A stretch of DNA of 62,897 nucleotides from Thiobacillus sp. (GCA_019459325.1 JAIBFA010000090.1:1-62897); one strand, 5' to 3'; counted from the first letter of the stretch, positions 47,124 to 56,421 are shown. Notes: a model not told the origin generated them from the letters alone. Numbers and translations are program-made.

Positions 47124-47599
47124 GGGGTTTTGCCGGCGGTTTCGCCGCGCGCCGTTTCCACTACTGCAGACGGCGTGGGGGTAAGGGTATTCTGGTCAGG
47201 TTCATCGAGCGGCAGACTCTGCTGCGGCGTGGGCGACACCTCGGCCTGCTTCATCGCGGGCTCCGTGACGGGGCGCTCGCCCTCGGTCACTGCCATCGCC
47301 GCCACCACCTTGTTGACGTTGCTCGCCTCGTCACGCAGATAGTCGTCGACCACCGTTGCCTGCTGCTGGATGCCCGACGCCGCTGACTCGACCGACTCCT
47401 TGAAGCTTTGCCCGACCCGGCGCATTTCATCCAGCTGCATCTCGTGGCTGATGTCCGATTTTACGGACGAGACATAGCGCTGCATGCGGCCGTACAGATG
47501 CCCGGCCGTGCGCGCCACCTTGGGCAGGCGCTCGGGGCCGATGACGATCAGCGCCACCACGCCGATGACGAGGAGTTCAGTAAAGCCGATGTCGAACAT
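47120..47599 (-). CDS. tatB: Twin-arginine translocase subunit TatB
   Basis: The 159-residue protein has a short periplasmic start, one transmembrane helix (FDIGFTELLVIGVVALIVIGP) with the typical Glu8, an amphipathic helix, then a long disordered Pro/Thr tail. TatB with TatC forms the signal-peptide receptor. No convincing ribosome binding site precedes the ATG; instead the region holds the heptad repeat at 47607-47682. Confidence 0.95.
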   Translation of the reverse strand: MFDIGFTELLVIGVVALIVIGPERLPKVARTAGHLYGRMQRYVSSVKSDISHEMQLDEMRRVGQSFKESVESAASGIQQQATVVDDYLRDEASNVNKVVAAMAVTEGERPVTEPAMKQAEVSPTPQQSLPLDEPDQNTLTPTPSAVVETARGETAGKTP

Positions 47600-47606
47600 G
47601 GGTCAG

Positions 47607-47682
47607 GTACGAGAGTCGAGGTTCAAGATTCAAGCCGCAAGGTTTTCCTTGTAACGTGCATCTTGTTTCTTGCACCTCAGTT
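47607..47682. repeat. Heptad-phased inverted repeat between tatA and tatB
   Basis: On the plus strand, five consecutive seven-base units (GTACGAG, AGTCGAG, GTTCAAG, ATTCAAG, CCGCAAG; pattern NNNYRAG) run from 47607 to 47641. After the six-base GTTTTC they are mirrored by CTTGTAA, CGTGCAT, CTTGTTT, CTTGCAC and CTCAGTT from 47648 to 47682. The arms keep the phase but differ in sequence. The right arm overlaps the tatA stop, and the left arm lies in the tatB ribosome binding region. Confidence 0.6.
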
Positions 47683-47892
47683 CTGCTGTTTGTCCTTGAC
47701 TTCGACGTCGATGGTGCGCCCCTGCTGATCGGTACTGTCACCGACCTTCGGCGGCTCTTCCTTCATGCCTTCCTTGAATCCCTTGACCGCACCGCCCAGG
47801 TCGCTGCCAATGTTGCGCAGCTTCTTGGTGCCGAAAATCAGCAGCACGACGACCAGAACGATCAGCCAGTGCCAAATGCTAAAGCTACCCAT
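47677..47892 (-). CDS. tatA: Twin-arginine translocase subunit TatA
   Basis: The 71-residue protein has one N-terminal transmembrane helix ([15 protein letters not shown]), the [21 protein letters not shown] amphipathic helix with the family Phe-Gly hinge, and a short charged tail. TatA oligomers form the protein-conducting element. It follows hinT by 17 bases. Confidence 0.96.
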   Translation of the reverse strand: MGSFSIWHWLIVLVVVLLIFGTKKLRNIGSDLGGAVKGFKEGMKEEPPKVGDSTDQQGRTIDVEVKDKQQN

Positions 47893-47909
47893 GATAAGTC
47901 TCCTCTAAA

Positions 47910-48248
47910 TTAACCGCGGGCAACGGGGTCGCCGCCACCAAATACATGAACGTGAATGTGAAACACTTCCTGACCACCGCCACGCCCGGTGTTGATCAGC
48001 GTCTTGAAGCCGGCGTCGAGGCCCTGCTCCTTCGCCAGACGCGGCGCCAGCAGCAGCATCTTGCCCAGCAGCTTTTCATGCTCGGTCGTGCAGTCGACCA
48101 GTGTCGCGATGTGCGCCTTCGGAATGATCAGGAAATGCACCCGCGCGAACGGATGGATATCGTGAAACGCCAGCACCTCGTCGTCTTCATACACCTTGCT
48201 GCAGGGAATCTCGCCGGCAAGGATCTTGCAGAAAATGCAGTCACTCAT
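47910..48248 (-). CDS. hinT: Histidine triad (HIT) nucleotide-binding protein
   Basis: This 112-residue purine nucleoside phosphoramidase has the triad HIHVHVFGG near residue 96 and the N-terminal [13 protein letters not shown]. It hydrolyses adenosine phosphoramidates; the cellular role is uncertain. It overlaps hisE by eight bases and stands between his and tat genes, a common betaproteobacterial order. Confidence 0.94.
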   Translation of the reverse strand: MSDCIFCKILAGEIPCSKVYEDDEVLAFHDIHPFARVHFLIIPKAHIATLVDCTTEHEKLLGKMLLLAPRLAKEQGLDAGFKTLINTGRGGGQEVFHIHVHVFGGGDPVARG

Positions 48249-48558
48249 GTCGATTCGCCTTTTCAGCCAGGCCGGACAGGCCTTCGCGACGCGCCAGCTC
48301 GTTCAGCACATCCGCCGGCTTCAGTCCCTTGTGCGCCAAGAGCACCAGGGTATGAAACCACAAATCGGCGACTTCGTAGATGATCTTTTCGGCCTGGTCG
48401 TCCTTGGCCGCCATCACGGTTTCGGTCGCTTCCTCGCCGATCTTCTTCAGGATGGCGTCGGTGCCCTTGGCATACAGTCTGGCCACGTAGGAACTGTCGG
48501 GCGACGCCTGCTTGCGCGCTTCCAGCGTGTCGGCGATGCGGTCGAGGATGTCGCTCAT
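48241..48558 (-). CDS. hisE: Phosphoribosyl-ATP pyrophosphatase
   Basis: The 105-residue all-helical MazG-related enzyme has [11 protein letters not shown] and the motif [13 protein letters not shown]. It splits pyrophosphate from phosphoribosyl-ATP, the second step of histidine synthesis. It overlaps hisI by four bases (ATGA). HisI and HisE are separate proteins here, not fused as in E. coli. Confidence 0.95.
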   Translation of the reverse strand: MSDILDRIADTLEARKQASPDSSYVARLYAKGTDAILKKIGEEATETVMAAKDDQAEKIIYEVADLWFHTLVLLAHKGLKPADVLNELARREGLSGLAEKANRHE

Positions 48559-48938
48559 TTGTAGATCTCGTCGGGGCTCTTCAGCACCGGGGCGGTCGTC
48601 ACCCAGTCACCGTTCTCGAGCTTCCGGAAAAAACAGGAGCGGCGTCCCGTATGACAGGCAATACCGCCCAACTGTTCAATTTTCAGCAACACCACATCAT
48701 TGTCGCAATCGAGCCGGATTTCGCTGACGGTCTGCACGTGGCCGGACTCTTCGCCCTTGCGCCACAGCTTGTTGCGCGAACGCGACCAGTAGACGCCGCG
48801 CTGCGTGCGCACAGTCTCCTCCAGTGCCTCGCGGTTCATCCATGCCACCATCAGGATCTCGCCACTGGCCGCATCCTGGGCGATCGCCGGCACCAGACCC
48901 TGCGCGTCCCATTTGACGGCGTCGAGCCAGTCGCTCAC
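48555..48938 (-). CDS. hisI: Phosphoribosyl-AMP cyclohydrolase
   Basis: The 127-residue zinc enzyme opens the adenine ring in step three of histidine synthesis. Motifs seen are [17 protein letters not shown], the metal-binding DCDNDVVL and [10 protein letters not shown]. The start is GTG at 48936-48938, which overlaps the hisF TGA (GTGA). The upstream open frame seen beyond that point is antisense-like noise within hisF. Confidence 0.95.
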   Translation of the reverse strand: MSDWLDAVKWDAQGLVPAIAQDAASGEILMVAWMNREALEETVRTQRGVYWSRSRNKLWRKGEESGHVQTVSEIRLDCDNDVVLLKIEQLGGIACHTGRRSCFFRKLENGDWVTTAPVLKSPDEIYK

Positions 48939-49690
48939 AGCCGAACCTCGATGCCATGCTGCTTCATGTACTTCTTCGCCTCGTCGATACCGTATTCGCC
49001 GAAGTGAAAAATGCTCGCCGCCAGCACCGCATCGGCACGGCCTTCCTTCACGCCATCCACCAGATGCTGCAAATTGCCGACGCCGCCACTGGCTATGATG
49101 GGAATGTCGACCGCGTCTGAAATCCTGCGGGTCAGTTCCAGGTCGAAGCCGCTCTTGGTGCCGTCGCGGTCCATCGAGGTGAGCAGCAGTTCGCCTGCGC
49201 CGAGACTTTCCATTTTCTTCGCCCAGTCGATGGCGTCGAGGCCGGTCGTCTTGCGGCCACCGTGAGTGAAGACTTCCCAGTGGTCGCCCACCCGCTTGGC
49301 ATCGATCGCCACGACGATGCACTGGCTGCCGTAGCGGTCGGACGCGTCCTTCACCAGCTGCGGGTTCATCACCGCCGAGGTATTGATGCTGACCTTGTCG
49401 GCGCCGGCATTGAGCAGACGCTGCACGTCACCAACTTCGCGCACGCCGCCCCCGACGGTGAGCGGAATGAACACCTCGGCGGCTACGGCCTCGATGATGT
49501 GCAGGATCAGGTCGCGGTCGTCGGACGACGCAGTGATGTCGAGAAAGGTCAACTCGTCCGCACCCGCTTCGTTGTAGCGCCGTGCGATTTCGACCGGATC
49601 GCCGGCGTCCTTCAGTTCGACGAAATTGACGCCCTTGACCACACGGCCATGGGTGACATCGAGACAGGGAATGATGCGCTTTGCGAGCAT
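48935..49690 (-). CDS. hisF: Imidazole glycerol phosphate synthase, cyclase subunit HisF
   Basis: The 251-residue (beta-alpha)8 barrel has [18 protein letters not shown] at the start with the catalytic Asp, and [10 protein letters not shown] with the second catalytic Asp. It joins ammonia from HisH to PRFAR, giving IGP and AICAR. It follows hisA by six bases. Confidence 0.97.
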   Translation of the reverse strand: MLAKRIIPCLDVTHGRVVKGVNFVELKDAGDPVEIARRYNEAGADELTFLDITASSDDRDLILHIIEAVAAEVFIPLTVGGGVREVGDVQRLLNAGADKVSINTSAVMNPQLVKDASDRYGSQCIVVAIDAKRVGDHWEVFTHGGRKTTGLDAIDWAKKMESLGAGELLLTSMDRDGTKSGFDLELTRRISDAVDIPIIASGGVGNLQHLVDGVKEGRADAVLAASIFHFGEYGIDEAKKYMKQHGIEVRL

Positions 49691-49696
49691 GGGTGG

Positions 49697-50452
49697 TTAA
49701 ACGCCGAACACGCCGCCCGCCAGTTCGTCGGCGAGCTTCTGCGCCTCGACGAAATCGAGCGTGCCCTGGTAGATCGCACGGCCGGTGATCGCGCCGATGA
49801 TGCCGTCCTTGGCAACGGCGGACAGTGCCTTGACGTCGTCGAGGTTGGTGACGCCGCCGCTGGCGATGACGGGGATCGACAGCGCCTGCGCCAAGCGCTG
49901 GGTGGCATCCACATTGACCCCGGTCAGCATGCCGTCGCGGCCGATGTCGGTGTAGATGATGGCCTCGACGCCGTAGCCTTCGAAACGCTTGGCCAGGTCG
50001 ATGACGTCGTGGCCGGTGATCTTGGACCAGCCTTCGACCGCAATCTTGCCGTCCTTGGCGTCGAGCCCGACCATTACGTGGCCCGGGAAGGCGTCGCAGG
50101 CTTCGTGGAGGAAGCCGGGGTTCTTCACCGCGGCGGTGCCGATGATGACGTAGCGCACGCCGTCGTCGAGATAGCGTTCGATGGTGGCGAGGTCGCGGAT
50201 GCCGCCGCCGAGCTGCACCGGCATCTCGTCGCCCACCGCATCGACGATGGAGCGAATCGCCGCGTCGTTGACCGGCTTGCCGGCAAAGGCACCATTGAGG
50301 TCGACCAGATGCAGGCGGCGTGCGCCCAGTTCCTTCCAGTGGCGGGCCATGGCGGCTGGGTCCTCGGAAAACACGGTGGCCTTCTCCATTTCGCCTTGCT
50401 CCAGGCGTACGCAATGGCCGTCTTTAAGGTCGATCGCAGGAATTATTAACAT
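49697..50452 (-). CDS. hisA: Phosphoribosylformimino-AICAR-phosphate isomerase HisA
   Basis: The 251-residue barrel enzyme resembles HisF. It begins [15 protein letters not shown] with the catalytic Asp8 and has the second Asp in TDIGRDGML. It carries out the Amadori isomerisation before HisHF. A 31-base gap follows hisH. Confidence 0.97.
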   Translation of the reverse strand: MLIIPAIDLKDGHCVRLEQGEMEKATVFSEDPAAMARHWKELGARRLHLVDLNGAFAGKPVNDAAIRSIVDAVGDEMPVQLGGGIRDLATIERYLDDGVRYVIIGTAAVKNPGFLHEACDAFPGHVMVGLDAKDGKIAVEGWSKITGHDVIDLAKRFEGYGVEAIIYTDIGRDGMLTGVNVDATQRLAQALSIPVIASGGVTNLDDVKALSAVAKDGIIGAITGRAIYQGTLDFVEAQKLADELAGGVFGV

Positions 50453-50483
50453 GGCTAATCAGCAGGGTCGTACAGAGTCAAGA

Positions 50484-51170
50484 TTAGGCGCAGGCAGCGC
50501 CGGACATATCACAGGCGGTTTCGGAAGCACCCGGATTCCAGGTTACAAAATTGCCCAGCAGCGTCAAACCATCGTTCTGGCTCTTTTCCGGATGAAACTG
50601 GACCGCAAAGATGTTCCCCGTTGCCACCGCGCAGGTGAAAGGGAAGGGGTAATGCGAGAACCCGGCGATCACGTCGGGCGAAGTAGGCTGCACGAAATAG
50701 CTGTGGACGAAGTAGAAGCGCGCGCCTTCCTCAATGCCCACCCACAGCGGATGCGGGGCCGCCTGATGGACGTTGTTCCAGCCCATGTGCGGCACCTTCA
50801 GCTTGTTGCCAGCCGCGTCGACCATCGCTTCGTGCGGAAAATGCTGCACCGTACCGGGCAGGATGCCGAGGCAGGCGGTGTCGCCCTCCTCGCTGTGTTC
50901 GAACAGCACCTGCATGCCCATGCAGATGCCGAGGAAGGGCTTGCTGTGGGCGGCGTCGATGATCACTTGGCGCAGGCCGCGCGCGTCGATTTCGCGCATG
51001 CAGTCGGGCGCCGCGCCCTGCCCCGGAAACACCACGCGGCCGGCCTCGGCAATGATGGCGGGGTCGGAGGTGACCACCACGCTCGCCGCCGGCGCAACGT
51101 GCTCAATGGCCTTGGACACCGAACGCAGATTGCCCATGCCGTAGTCGATGACGGCGATGTCCGCCTTCAT
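50484..51170 (-). CDS. hisH: Imidazole glycerol phosphate synthase, glutaminase subunit HisH
   Basis: The 228-residue class I glutamine amidotransferase has nucleophile Cys83 in LGICMGMQ and the His/Glu pair in VQFHPEKSQ. It releases ammonia for HisF. A C-terminal extension of about 16 residues beyond the usual WNP end is present. Its ribosome binding site AAGGGAG sits inside a hairpin that has an alternative upstream partner. Confidence 0.96.
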   Translation of the reverse strand: MKADIAVIDYGMGNLRSVSKAIEHVAPAASVVVTSDPAIIAEAGRVVFPGQGAAPDCMREIDARGLRQVIIDAAHSKPFLGICMGMQVLFEHSEEGDTACLGILPGTVQHFPHEAMVDAAGNKLKVPHMGWNNVHQAAPHPLWVGIEEGARFYFVHSYFVQPTSPDVIAGFSHYPFPFTCAVATGNIFAVQFHPEKSQNDGLTLLGNFVTWNPGASETACDMSGAACA

Positions 51171-51172
51171 AA

Positions 51173-51210
51173 CGCAGCTCCCTTGAGCTGCGATGGGCTC
51201 ACAGCGCAGC
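51173..51210 (-). promoter_or_regulatory. hisH: Mutually exclusive hairpins around the hisH ribosome binding site
   Basis: In the mRNA (minus) sense, GCTGCG (from 51210) can pair with CGCAGC (from 51192). The same CGCAGCT can instead pair with AGCTGCG (51179-51173), enclosing the Shine-Dalgarno AAGGGAG in its loop two bases before the ATG. The two folds exclude each other. This is a sequence observation; any regulatory role is inferred. Confidence 0.4.
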
Positions 51211-51231
51211 CGCTTTTAACTTGAGGTGTGC

Positions 51232-51819
51232 TCACAGTGCACCTTTGGTGGACGGCAGCACGTCGCCCATGCGCGCATCGGCTTCCACCGCCATGCGCAA
51301 CGCACGGCCGAAGGCCTTGAAAATGGTCTCGGCCTGATGGTGCGCATTGATGCCGCGCAGGTTGTCGATGTGCAGCGTCACCCCGGCGTGATTGATAAAG
51401 CCGCGGAAGAATTCGAGGAACAGGTCGACGTCGAACTCGCCGATGCGCGCACGCGTGTAGTCGACGTGGTATTCCAGTCCCGGGCGTCCCGACAGGTCGA
51501 TCACCACGCGCGACAAGGCCTCGTCGAGCGGCACGTAGGCGTGGCCGTAGCGGCGGATGCCCTTCTTGTCGCCGAGCGCCTGCGCGAAGGCCTGGCCCAG
51601 CGTGATGCCGGTATCTTCCACCGTGTGGTGGGCATCGATGTGCAGATCGCCCTTTGCCTGGATGTCGAGGTCGATCAGACCGTGGCGCGCGATCTGGTCA
51701 AGCATGTGGTCGAGGAAGGGCACGCCGGTGGCAAGCTTGGCAATGCCGGTGCCGTCAAGGTTGAGACTGACCGTGATCTGGGTCTCGAGGGTGTTGCGGG
51801 TGACTTGGGCGGTGCGCAT
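51232..51819 (-). CDS. hisB: Imidazoleglycerol-phosphate dehydratase HisB
   Basis: This monofunctional enzyme of 195 residues has manganese-binding motifs [22 protein letters not shown] and [12 protein letters not shown]. It dehydrates IGP to imidazole acetol phosphate. The E. coli fusion with histidinol phosphatase is absent, so that activity must be encoded elsewhere. Confidence 0.97.
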   Translation of the reverse strand: MRTAQVTRNTLETQITVSLNLDGTGIAKLATGVPFLDHMLDQIARHGLIDLDIQAKGDLHIDAHHTVEDTGITLGQAFAQALGDKKGIRRYGHAYVPLDEALSRVVIDLSGRPGLEYHVDYTRARIGEFDVDLFLEFFRGFINHAGVTLHIDNLRGINAHHQAETIFKAFGRALRMAVEADARMGDVLPSTKGAL

Positions 51820-51849
51820 GGCGTCGGAAAATAAGGCTGTAAAAGGATT

Positions 51850-52914
51850 CTAGCAGGCCGCAATGTCTTTCAACGCGGCGATCAGCGCATCGCATTGCGC
51901 ATCGGTGCCGACCGTGATGCGCAAAAACGGCGCAATGCGGGCCGGATTTTTGAAATGGCGCACGATGATGCTGCGTTCGCGCAGTCTCGCGGCCAGTCCT
52001 GCGCCATCATGCGCTGGATGGCGGGCGAAGATGAAATTGGCGCTGGAGGGCAGCACCTCGAAGCCGAGTTTTTCCATTTCAGCCACCAGCCGGGTGCGGG
52101 TCGCCCCCACCCTCGCGCAAATGGATTCGAAATAGCCACGGTCTTCCATCGACGCCAGCGCGCCGGCCTGGGCAAAGCGGTCGAGCGGATAGGAATTGAA
52201 GCTGTCCTTCACCCGGCTTAGCGCCTCGATCAGGTGAGATTGTCCAATCGCATAGCCGACGCGCAAGCCTGCCAGCGCATGTGACTTCGACAGGGTACGG
52301 ATGACCAGCAGCTGCGGGTAGCGTGCCACCAGCCCCACCGCCGACTCGCCACCGAAGTCGACATAGGCCTCGTCGATCACCACCACCGAGTCCGGGTTGC
52401 CGGCGAGCAGGCGCTCGATCTCGCTCAATGCCAGGAGGCGCCCTGTCGGCGCATTGGGGTTGGGGAAAATCACGCCGCCATTGGGCGTCAGATAATCGTC
52501 GACCCGGATCTCGAATGAATCCGTCAGCGGAATCGTTCGATAGGCAATCTCGTATAGCCCGCAATACACCGGATAGAAGCTGTAGGTGATGTCGGGAAAC
52601 AGGATGGGCTGATCGTGCTTCAAAAGCGCCATGAAGGCATGCGCCAGCACTTCGTCGGAGCCGTTGCCGACGAACACCTGATCAGGCGTCACGCCGTGAT
52701 ACGCGGCAATGCCTGCACGCAGCCGGTCGGAGTTGGGATCGGGATACAGGCGCAGCGTGTCTGCGGCTTCCGCGCGCACGGCGTCGAGCACCTTCGGGCT
52801 GGGCCCGTAGGGGTTTTCGTTGGTGTTGAGCTTGACCAGGTTGGCCAGCTTCGGCTGCTCGCCCGGCACGTAGGGCGTCAGGCCGTGCACCACGGCGCTC
52901 CAGAATCGACTCAT
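51850..52914 (-). CDS. hisC: Histidinol-phosphate aminotransferase HisC
   Basis: This 354-residue fold-type I PLP enzyme has the substrate stretch [12 protein letters not shown], the aspartate in [10 protein letters not shown], and the PLP lysine in [14 protein letters not shown]. It transaminates imidazole acetol phosphate with glutamate. It lies 13 bases after hisD. Confidence 0.96.
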   Translation of the reverse strand: MSRFWSAVVHGLTPYVPGEQPKLANLVKLNTNENPYGPSPKVLDAVRAEAADTLRLYPDPNSDRLRAGIAAYHGVTPDQVFVGNGSDEVLAHAFMALLKHDQPILFPDITYSFYPVYCGLYEIAYRTIPLTDSFEIRVDDYLTPNGGVIFPNPNAPTGRLLALSEIERLLAGNPDSVVVIDEAYVDFGGESAVGLVARYPQLLVIRTLSKSHALAGLRVGYAIGQSHLIEALSRVKDSFNSYPLDRFAQAGALASMEDRGYFESICARVGATRTRLVAEMEKLGFEVLPSSANFIFARHPAHDGAGLAARLRERSIIVRHFKNPARIAPFLRITVGTDAQCDALIAALKDIAAC

Positions 52915-52927
52915 TGAGGGGCGCGGC

Positions 52928-54232
52928 TCATTTATGGACCAGGCGGTATTCGGCTGAACGCGCGTGCGCCTGCAGGCCTTCGCCGTAGGCCAGCGTGGCG
53001 GCGATCCGCCCCAGCGTCTGCGCGCCGGCCTGCGACACGTGGATCAGGCTGCTGCGCTTCTGGAAGTCGTACACGCCCAGCGGCGACGAGAAGCGCGCGG
53101 TGCGCGAAGTCGGCAGCACGTGGTTCGGTCCGGCGCAGTAATCGCCCAGCGCCTCGCAGGTGTTCTTGCCCATGAAGATCGCGCCGGCGTGGCGCAGCTT
53201 GGGCAGCAGCGCGTCGGGGTGGGCCACCGAGAGCTCCAGGTGTTCCGGCGCGATGGTGTTGGAGATCGCCGCTGCATCGTCGAGGTCGCGCGTCTTGATC
53301 AGCGCGCCGCGATTGGTCAGCGAGGTGCGGATCACGTCGCTGCGCGGCATTTCTTCGATCAGTTTGTCGATCGCCGCCGCGACGGCATCGAGATAGGCCG
53401 CATCGGGCGACAGCAGGATCGACTGCGCCATTTCGTCGTGCTCGGCCTGCGAAAACAGGTCCATCGCCACCCATTCCGCAGGCGTATTGCCGTCGGCGAT
53501 CACCAGGATTTCGGAGGGACCGGCGATCATGTCGATACCGACGGTGCCGAACACGCGGCGCTTGGCCGCCGCCACGTAGGCGTTGCCGGGGCCGACGATC
53601 TTGTCGACCTGCGGCACGGTCTGGGTGCCGTAGGCCAGTGCGGCCACGGCCTGCGCGCCGCCGATGGTGAACACGCGGTCCACCCCGGCAATCGCGGCAG
53701 CGGCCAGCACCAGCTGATTGTGTTCGCCGCCCGGGGTCGGCACCACCATGATGAGCTCGCCCACCCCGGCCACCTTGGCCGGGATCGCGTTCATCAGCAC
53801 CGACGAGGGGTACGCCGCCTTGCCGCCCGGCACATAGAGGCCAACGCGGTCGAGCGGCGTGATCTTCTGTCCCAGCACGGTGCCGTCGTCTTCGGTGTAG
53901 GTCCACGACTCCTGAACCTGCTTCGCGTGATAGCGGCGCACGCGATCCGCCGCGGCTTCCAGTGCCTGACGGGTGTCCGCCGGCAGATGGTCGAGCGCGG
54001 TCTGCAGTTGCGCCGCATTGAGTTCCAGGCTGGCCAGCGACGACGCCGAAAGGCGGTCGAACCGCTCGGTGTACTCGAGCACAGCCACGTCGCCCCGCGT
54101 TTTCACGTCGAGCAGAATGGCGGCAACCGTCTGCTCGATGGCGGCATCGGCAGCGTCGTCGAACTGCAACAGGCGGGTGAGGCGCGCCTGAAAATCAGGC
54201 TGCTCGCTATCGAGGCGGGTGAGCGTAACCAC
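52928..54232 (-). CDS. hisD: Histidinol dehydrogenase HisD
   Basis: This 434-residue zinc enzyme performs the last two oxidations to histidine. Characteristic segments include [33 protein letters not shown] and the C-terminal Glu/His set in TIAPEHLEL. The start codon is GTG. It is the first his gene here. hisG, which usually precedes hisD in related bacteria, is absent, and a divergent Fur-family gene stands in that place. Confidence 0.97.
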   Translation of the reverse strand: MVTLTRLDSEQPDFQARLTRLLQFDDAADAAIEQTVAAILLDVKTRGDVAVLEYTERFDRLSASSLASLELNAAQLQTALDHLPADTRQALEAAADRVRRYHAKQVQESWTYTEDDGTVLGQKITPLDRVGLYVPGGKAAYPSSVLMNAIPAKVAGVGELIMVVPTPGGEHNQLVLAAAAIAGVDRVFTIGGAQAVAALAYGTQTVPQVDKIVGPGNAYVAAAKRRVFGTVGIDMIAGPSEILVIADGNTPAEWVAMDLFSQAEHDEMAQSILLSPDAAYLDAVAAAIDKLIEEMPRSDVIRTSLTNRGALIKTRDLDDAAAISNTIAPEHLELSVAHPDALLPKLRHAGAIFMGKNTCEALGDYCAGPNHVLPTSRTARFSSPLGVYDFQKRSSLIHVSQAGAQTLGRIAATLAYGEGLQAHARSAEYRLVHK

Positions 54233-54261
54233 AGGATTCCGTTTCCAAAAGACTGGCTGAG

Positions 54262-54267
54262 ATTGTA
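54262..54267 (-). promoter_or_regulatory. hisD: Possible -10 element for the his operon
   Basis: The minus strand reads TACAAT about 30 bases before the hisD GTG, just after an A-rich run. No -35 hexamer is convincing. It is the best candidate start for the long hisD-to-tatC transcription unit. Confidence 0.35.
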
Positions 54268-54362
54268 CCGTTTTTTGTCGCTTCGCCGCGCCCTGCAGAG
54301 GCCTTCCAGATGACAGTCATACCCATTCCGGATATTAGACAAAGTCCAGATTGCCGTTTATC

Positions 54363-54782
54363 ATGACGCGCATGCACTACACGCGCGACAACATGGCCGG
54401 CCTTCTGCGCAGCCACGAGATCAATCCGACCCATCAGCGGATCGAGATTGCGCACGCGCTGTTTTCGCGCCAGGAGCACCTGTCGGCCGACCAGGTGATG
54501 GCGATCGTCAATACCCGCCACTCCGAAACCTCCAAGGCCACGGTCTACAACACGCTCAAGCTCTTTCTGGAGAAGGGCCTGGTGCGTGAGGTCATCGTCG
54601 ACCCCAGCAAGGTGTTCTTCGACCCCAACACCAGCCCGCATCACCACCTCTACGAAGTCGACAGCGGCAAACTGTCCGACATCGACGCTGAGCACGTGCA
54701 GATTTCCGGCCTGCCGCCGCTGCCGGCCGGCATGGTGACCGAAGGCATCGATCTGATCGTGCGCGTCCGCCGCAAGGCGTAA
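54363..54782 (+). CDS. Cysteine-free Fur-family transcriptional regulator
   Basis: The protein of about 139 residues has a Fur-type winged helix (ALFSRQEHLSADQV, with recognition helix SKATVYNTLKLF) and a dimerisation domain with three histidines at 93-95 (SPHHHLYEVD). No cysteine is present, so the structural CxxC zinc site of Fur and PerR is missing. An HHH segment and absence of CxxC recall Irr-like regulators, but this is tentative. ATG at 54363 is preferred over a TTG at 54351. It is divergent from hisD with 130 bases between. Confidence 0.88.
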   Translation: MTRMHYTRDNMAGLLRSHEINPTHQRIEIAHALFSRQEHLSADQVMAIVNTRHSETSKATVYNTLKLFLEKGLVREVIVDPSKVFFDPNTSPHHHLYEVDSGKLSDIDAEHVQISGLPPLPAGMVTEGIDLIVRVRRKA

Positions 54783-54798
54783 CACCCTCGGCCCGTCG

Positions 54799-55107
54799 AT
54801 GAAACGGGTTCACATCGCCCCCACCCTGCTCGACGCCCAACTGGCCGCCGATGCGCTATCCAGTCTCGGCATCGTCTCGCACATTTTCAACGCCAACGCC
54901 GCTGGCGCGCTGGGAGAAGTGCCTTTCATGCAGGCTCAGCCCGAGATATGGGTCGACGACGATGCGCAGGAAGCGCAGGCGCGCGAGGTATTGGCCGGAT
55001 TGCGCAACGCACCGCTGCGTGACGAAAAACCCTGCCCACATTGCGGCGAGACGAACCCCGGGAATTTCATGAGTTGCTGGCAGTGCGGCGGCGCACTGCC
55101 CGACTGA
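54799..55107 (+). CDS. DUF2007-type protein with C-terminal zinc ribbon
   Basis: The 102-residue protein has an N-terminal part (MKRVHIAPTLLDAQLAADAL, then PEIWVDDDAQEAQAREVL) resembling the DUF2007 putative signal-transducing domain. The end has two cysteine pairs, CPHC and CWQC, forming a zinc ribbon (about 78-97). It starts 16 bases after the Fur-family gene and is likely in the same transcript. The role is unknown. Confidence 0.8.
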   Translation: MKRVHIAPTLLDAQLAADALSSLGIVSHIFNANAAGALGEVPFMQAQPEIWVDDDAQEAQAREVLAGLRNAPLRDEKPCPHCGETNPGNFMSCWQCGGALPD

Positions 55108-55108
55108 G

Positions 55109-55477
55109 TCAGGACGACAGCAGGTCTTTTTTGAGCGCGTCGAGGTGCTGCTGATACTGGCGCGCAAAAATCCGCTCCAGTTCGTCGATGGCTTCGACTG
55201 CCGCCACACCGTGTATCAGGTGACGGGTCATCTGCGCGGACGCCTCGTGGAAAATCTGGTTGCGCTCCAGCATCGGATAAGTCTGCATCAAACGCTGAAT
55301 CGCCTTGACCACGTTTTCCTGCTCGGGGCGCGGGATCGGCAGCGGTTCGCTGGGCGGGGCCGCTGCGGTGTCGGCGCCTTCCTTGCCGGCAAGAAACTCG
55401 GCGTAGTCGAGCAGCGCCTGCTGCCGGGTTTCCGACAAGCTCCTGAAAATGGATACCAGGCGCTTGCTGTCGCGCAT
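55109..55477 (-). CDS. Hypothetical helical protein coupled to LysR gene, 122 aa
   Basis: The protein begins with the ATG at 55475-55477, which overlaps the stop of the upstream LysR gene by one base (TGATG). A helix (SETRQQALLDYAEFLAG) is followed by a Pro/Ala-rich linker at about 37-52 and a second helical region to the end with several His and Gln. No family recognised, no signal or membrane segment. Translational coupling suggests it acts with the LysR regulator. Convergent with the zinc-ribbon gene, one base apart. Confidence 0.65.
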   Translation of the reverse strand: MRDSKRLVSIFRSLSETRQQALLDYAEFLAGKEGADTAAAPPSEPLPIPRPEQENVVKAIQRLMQTYPMLERNQIFHEASAQMTRHLIHGVAAVEAIDELERIFARQYQQHLDALKKDLLSS

Positions 55478-56421
55478 CAGCGGCCGCGTCCCTTGATCGG
55501 GCGCTTCAGCGGAATGATGTCGACATTGCACTGCTGAAATTTGTTTTCGACAAAGCTGATGAAGGCATCGAGCAGCTTGCTGCGGAATTTTTCCGGCGCG
55601 TAGACCATGGACAGTTCGCGCGTGAGCCGGGGGTGCAGCGGCACGGCAACCAGCGTGCCCAACTGGATTTCCTTGGTGACTGTGGAAGCCGACATGATGG
55701 CGACGCCCAGGTTGGCCTCGACCGCTCCCTTGATCGCCTCGCGGCTGCCGAGCTCCATTTCGATATGCAGGTCGTCGGGATTGACGCCATTGCTCTTGAA
55801 GAAGTCGTCGACCACCTCCCGCGTGCCGGAACCATGCTCACGCGACACATAAGGCTGTACAGCGATATCTTGCGCGTTCACGCTCGAACGCGAAGCCAGC
55901 GAGTGGGTCGGTGCGCAAATCATCACCAGTTCGTCTTCGCAGCACGCGAGCGTGGTCAGGTTGGGATTGTGCGAAGGCGCCTCGATCAGGCCGACGTCGA
56001 GCGAATGATCGGCCACTTTCGCCGCCACGGTTTCCGAATTGGCGACGGTCAGCCGTGCCTGCACCTGCGGGAAGCGCTCCTTGAATTCCCCGAGGATGCG
56101 TGGCAACTGGTATTCGGCGATGGTGGTGGAAGCGCCGATCATCAAGGGGCCGGTGACCTGTCCGGTCAGTTCGCCGACGCGCGCTTCCATCTCGCCGGTC
56201 AGCGCCAGGATGCGCTCGGCATAACCCAGCACCAGATCGCCTGCGGGCGTCATCGAAATCTTGCCGTGGCTGCGCTCGAACAAACGGGTATTGAAATGCT
56301 CTTCCAACTGCTTGACCTGAAAGGTCACCGCAGGCTGGGTCATATACAGGATATCCGCGGCTTTGGTGAAGCTGAGCTGCCTGGCGACGGTGTAGAATAC
56401 TTGAAGTCTGCGGTCGGCCAT
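55477..56421 (-). CDS. LysR-family transcriptional regulator
   Basis: The 314-residue protein has a LysR helix-turn-helix at its N-terminus (LQVFYTVARQLSFTKAADILYMTQPAVTFQVKQLEE) split into two halves, and a type 2 periplasmic-like effector domain. The pattern of the effector domain resembles the CbbR/CysL branch, but the effector cannot be read from sequence. ATG at 56421 is chosen over a TTG seven codons upstream. Targets may include the divergent lplT gene 157 bases away. Confidence 0.9.
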   Translation of the reverse strand: MADRRLQVFYTVARQLSFTKAADILYMTQPAVTFQVKQLEEHFNTRLFERSHGKISMTPAGDLVLGYAERILALTGEMEARVGELTGQVTGPLMIGASTTIAEYQLPRILGEFKERFPQVQARLTVANSETVAAKVADHSLDVGLIEAPSHNPNLTTLACCEDELVMICAPTHSLASRSSVNAQDIAVQPYVSREHGSGTREVVDDFFKSNGVNPDDLHIEMELGSREAIKGAVEANLGVAIMSASTVTKEIQLGTLVAVPLHPRLTRELSMVYAPEKFRSKLLDAFISFVENKFQQCNVDIIPLKRPIKGRGR

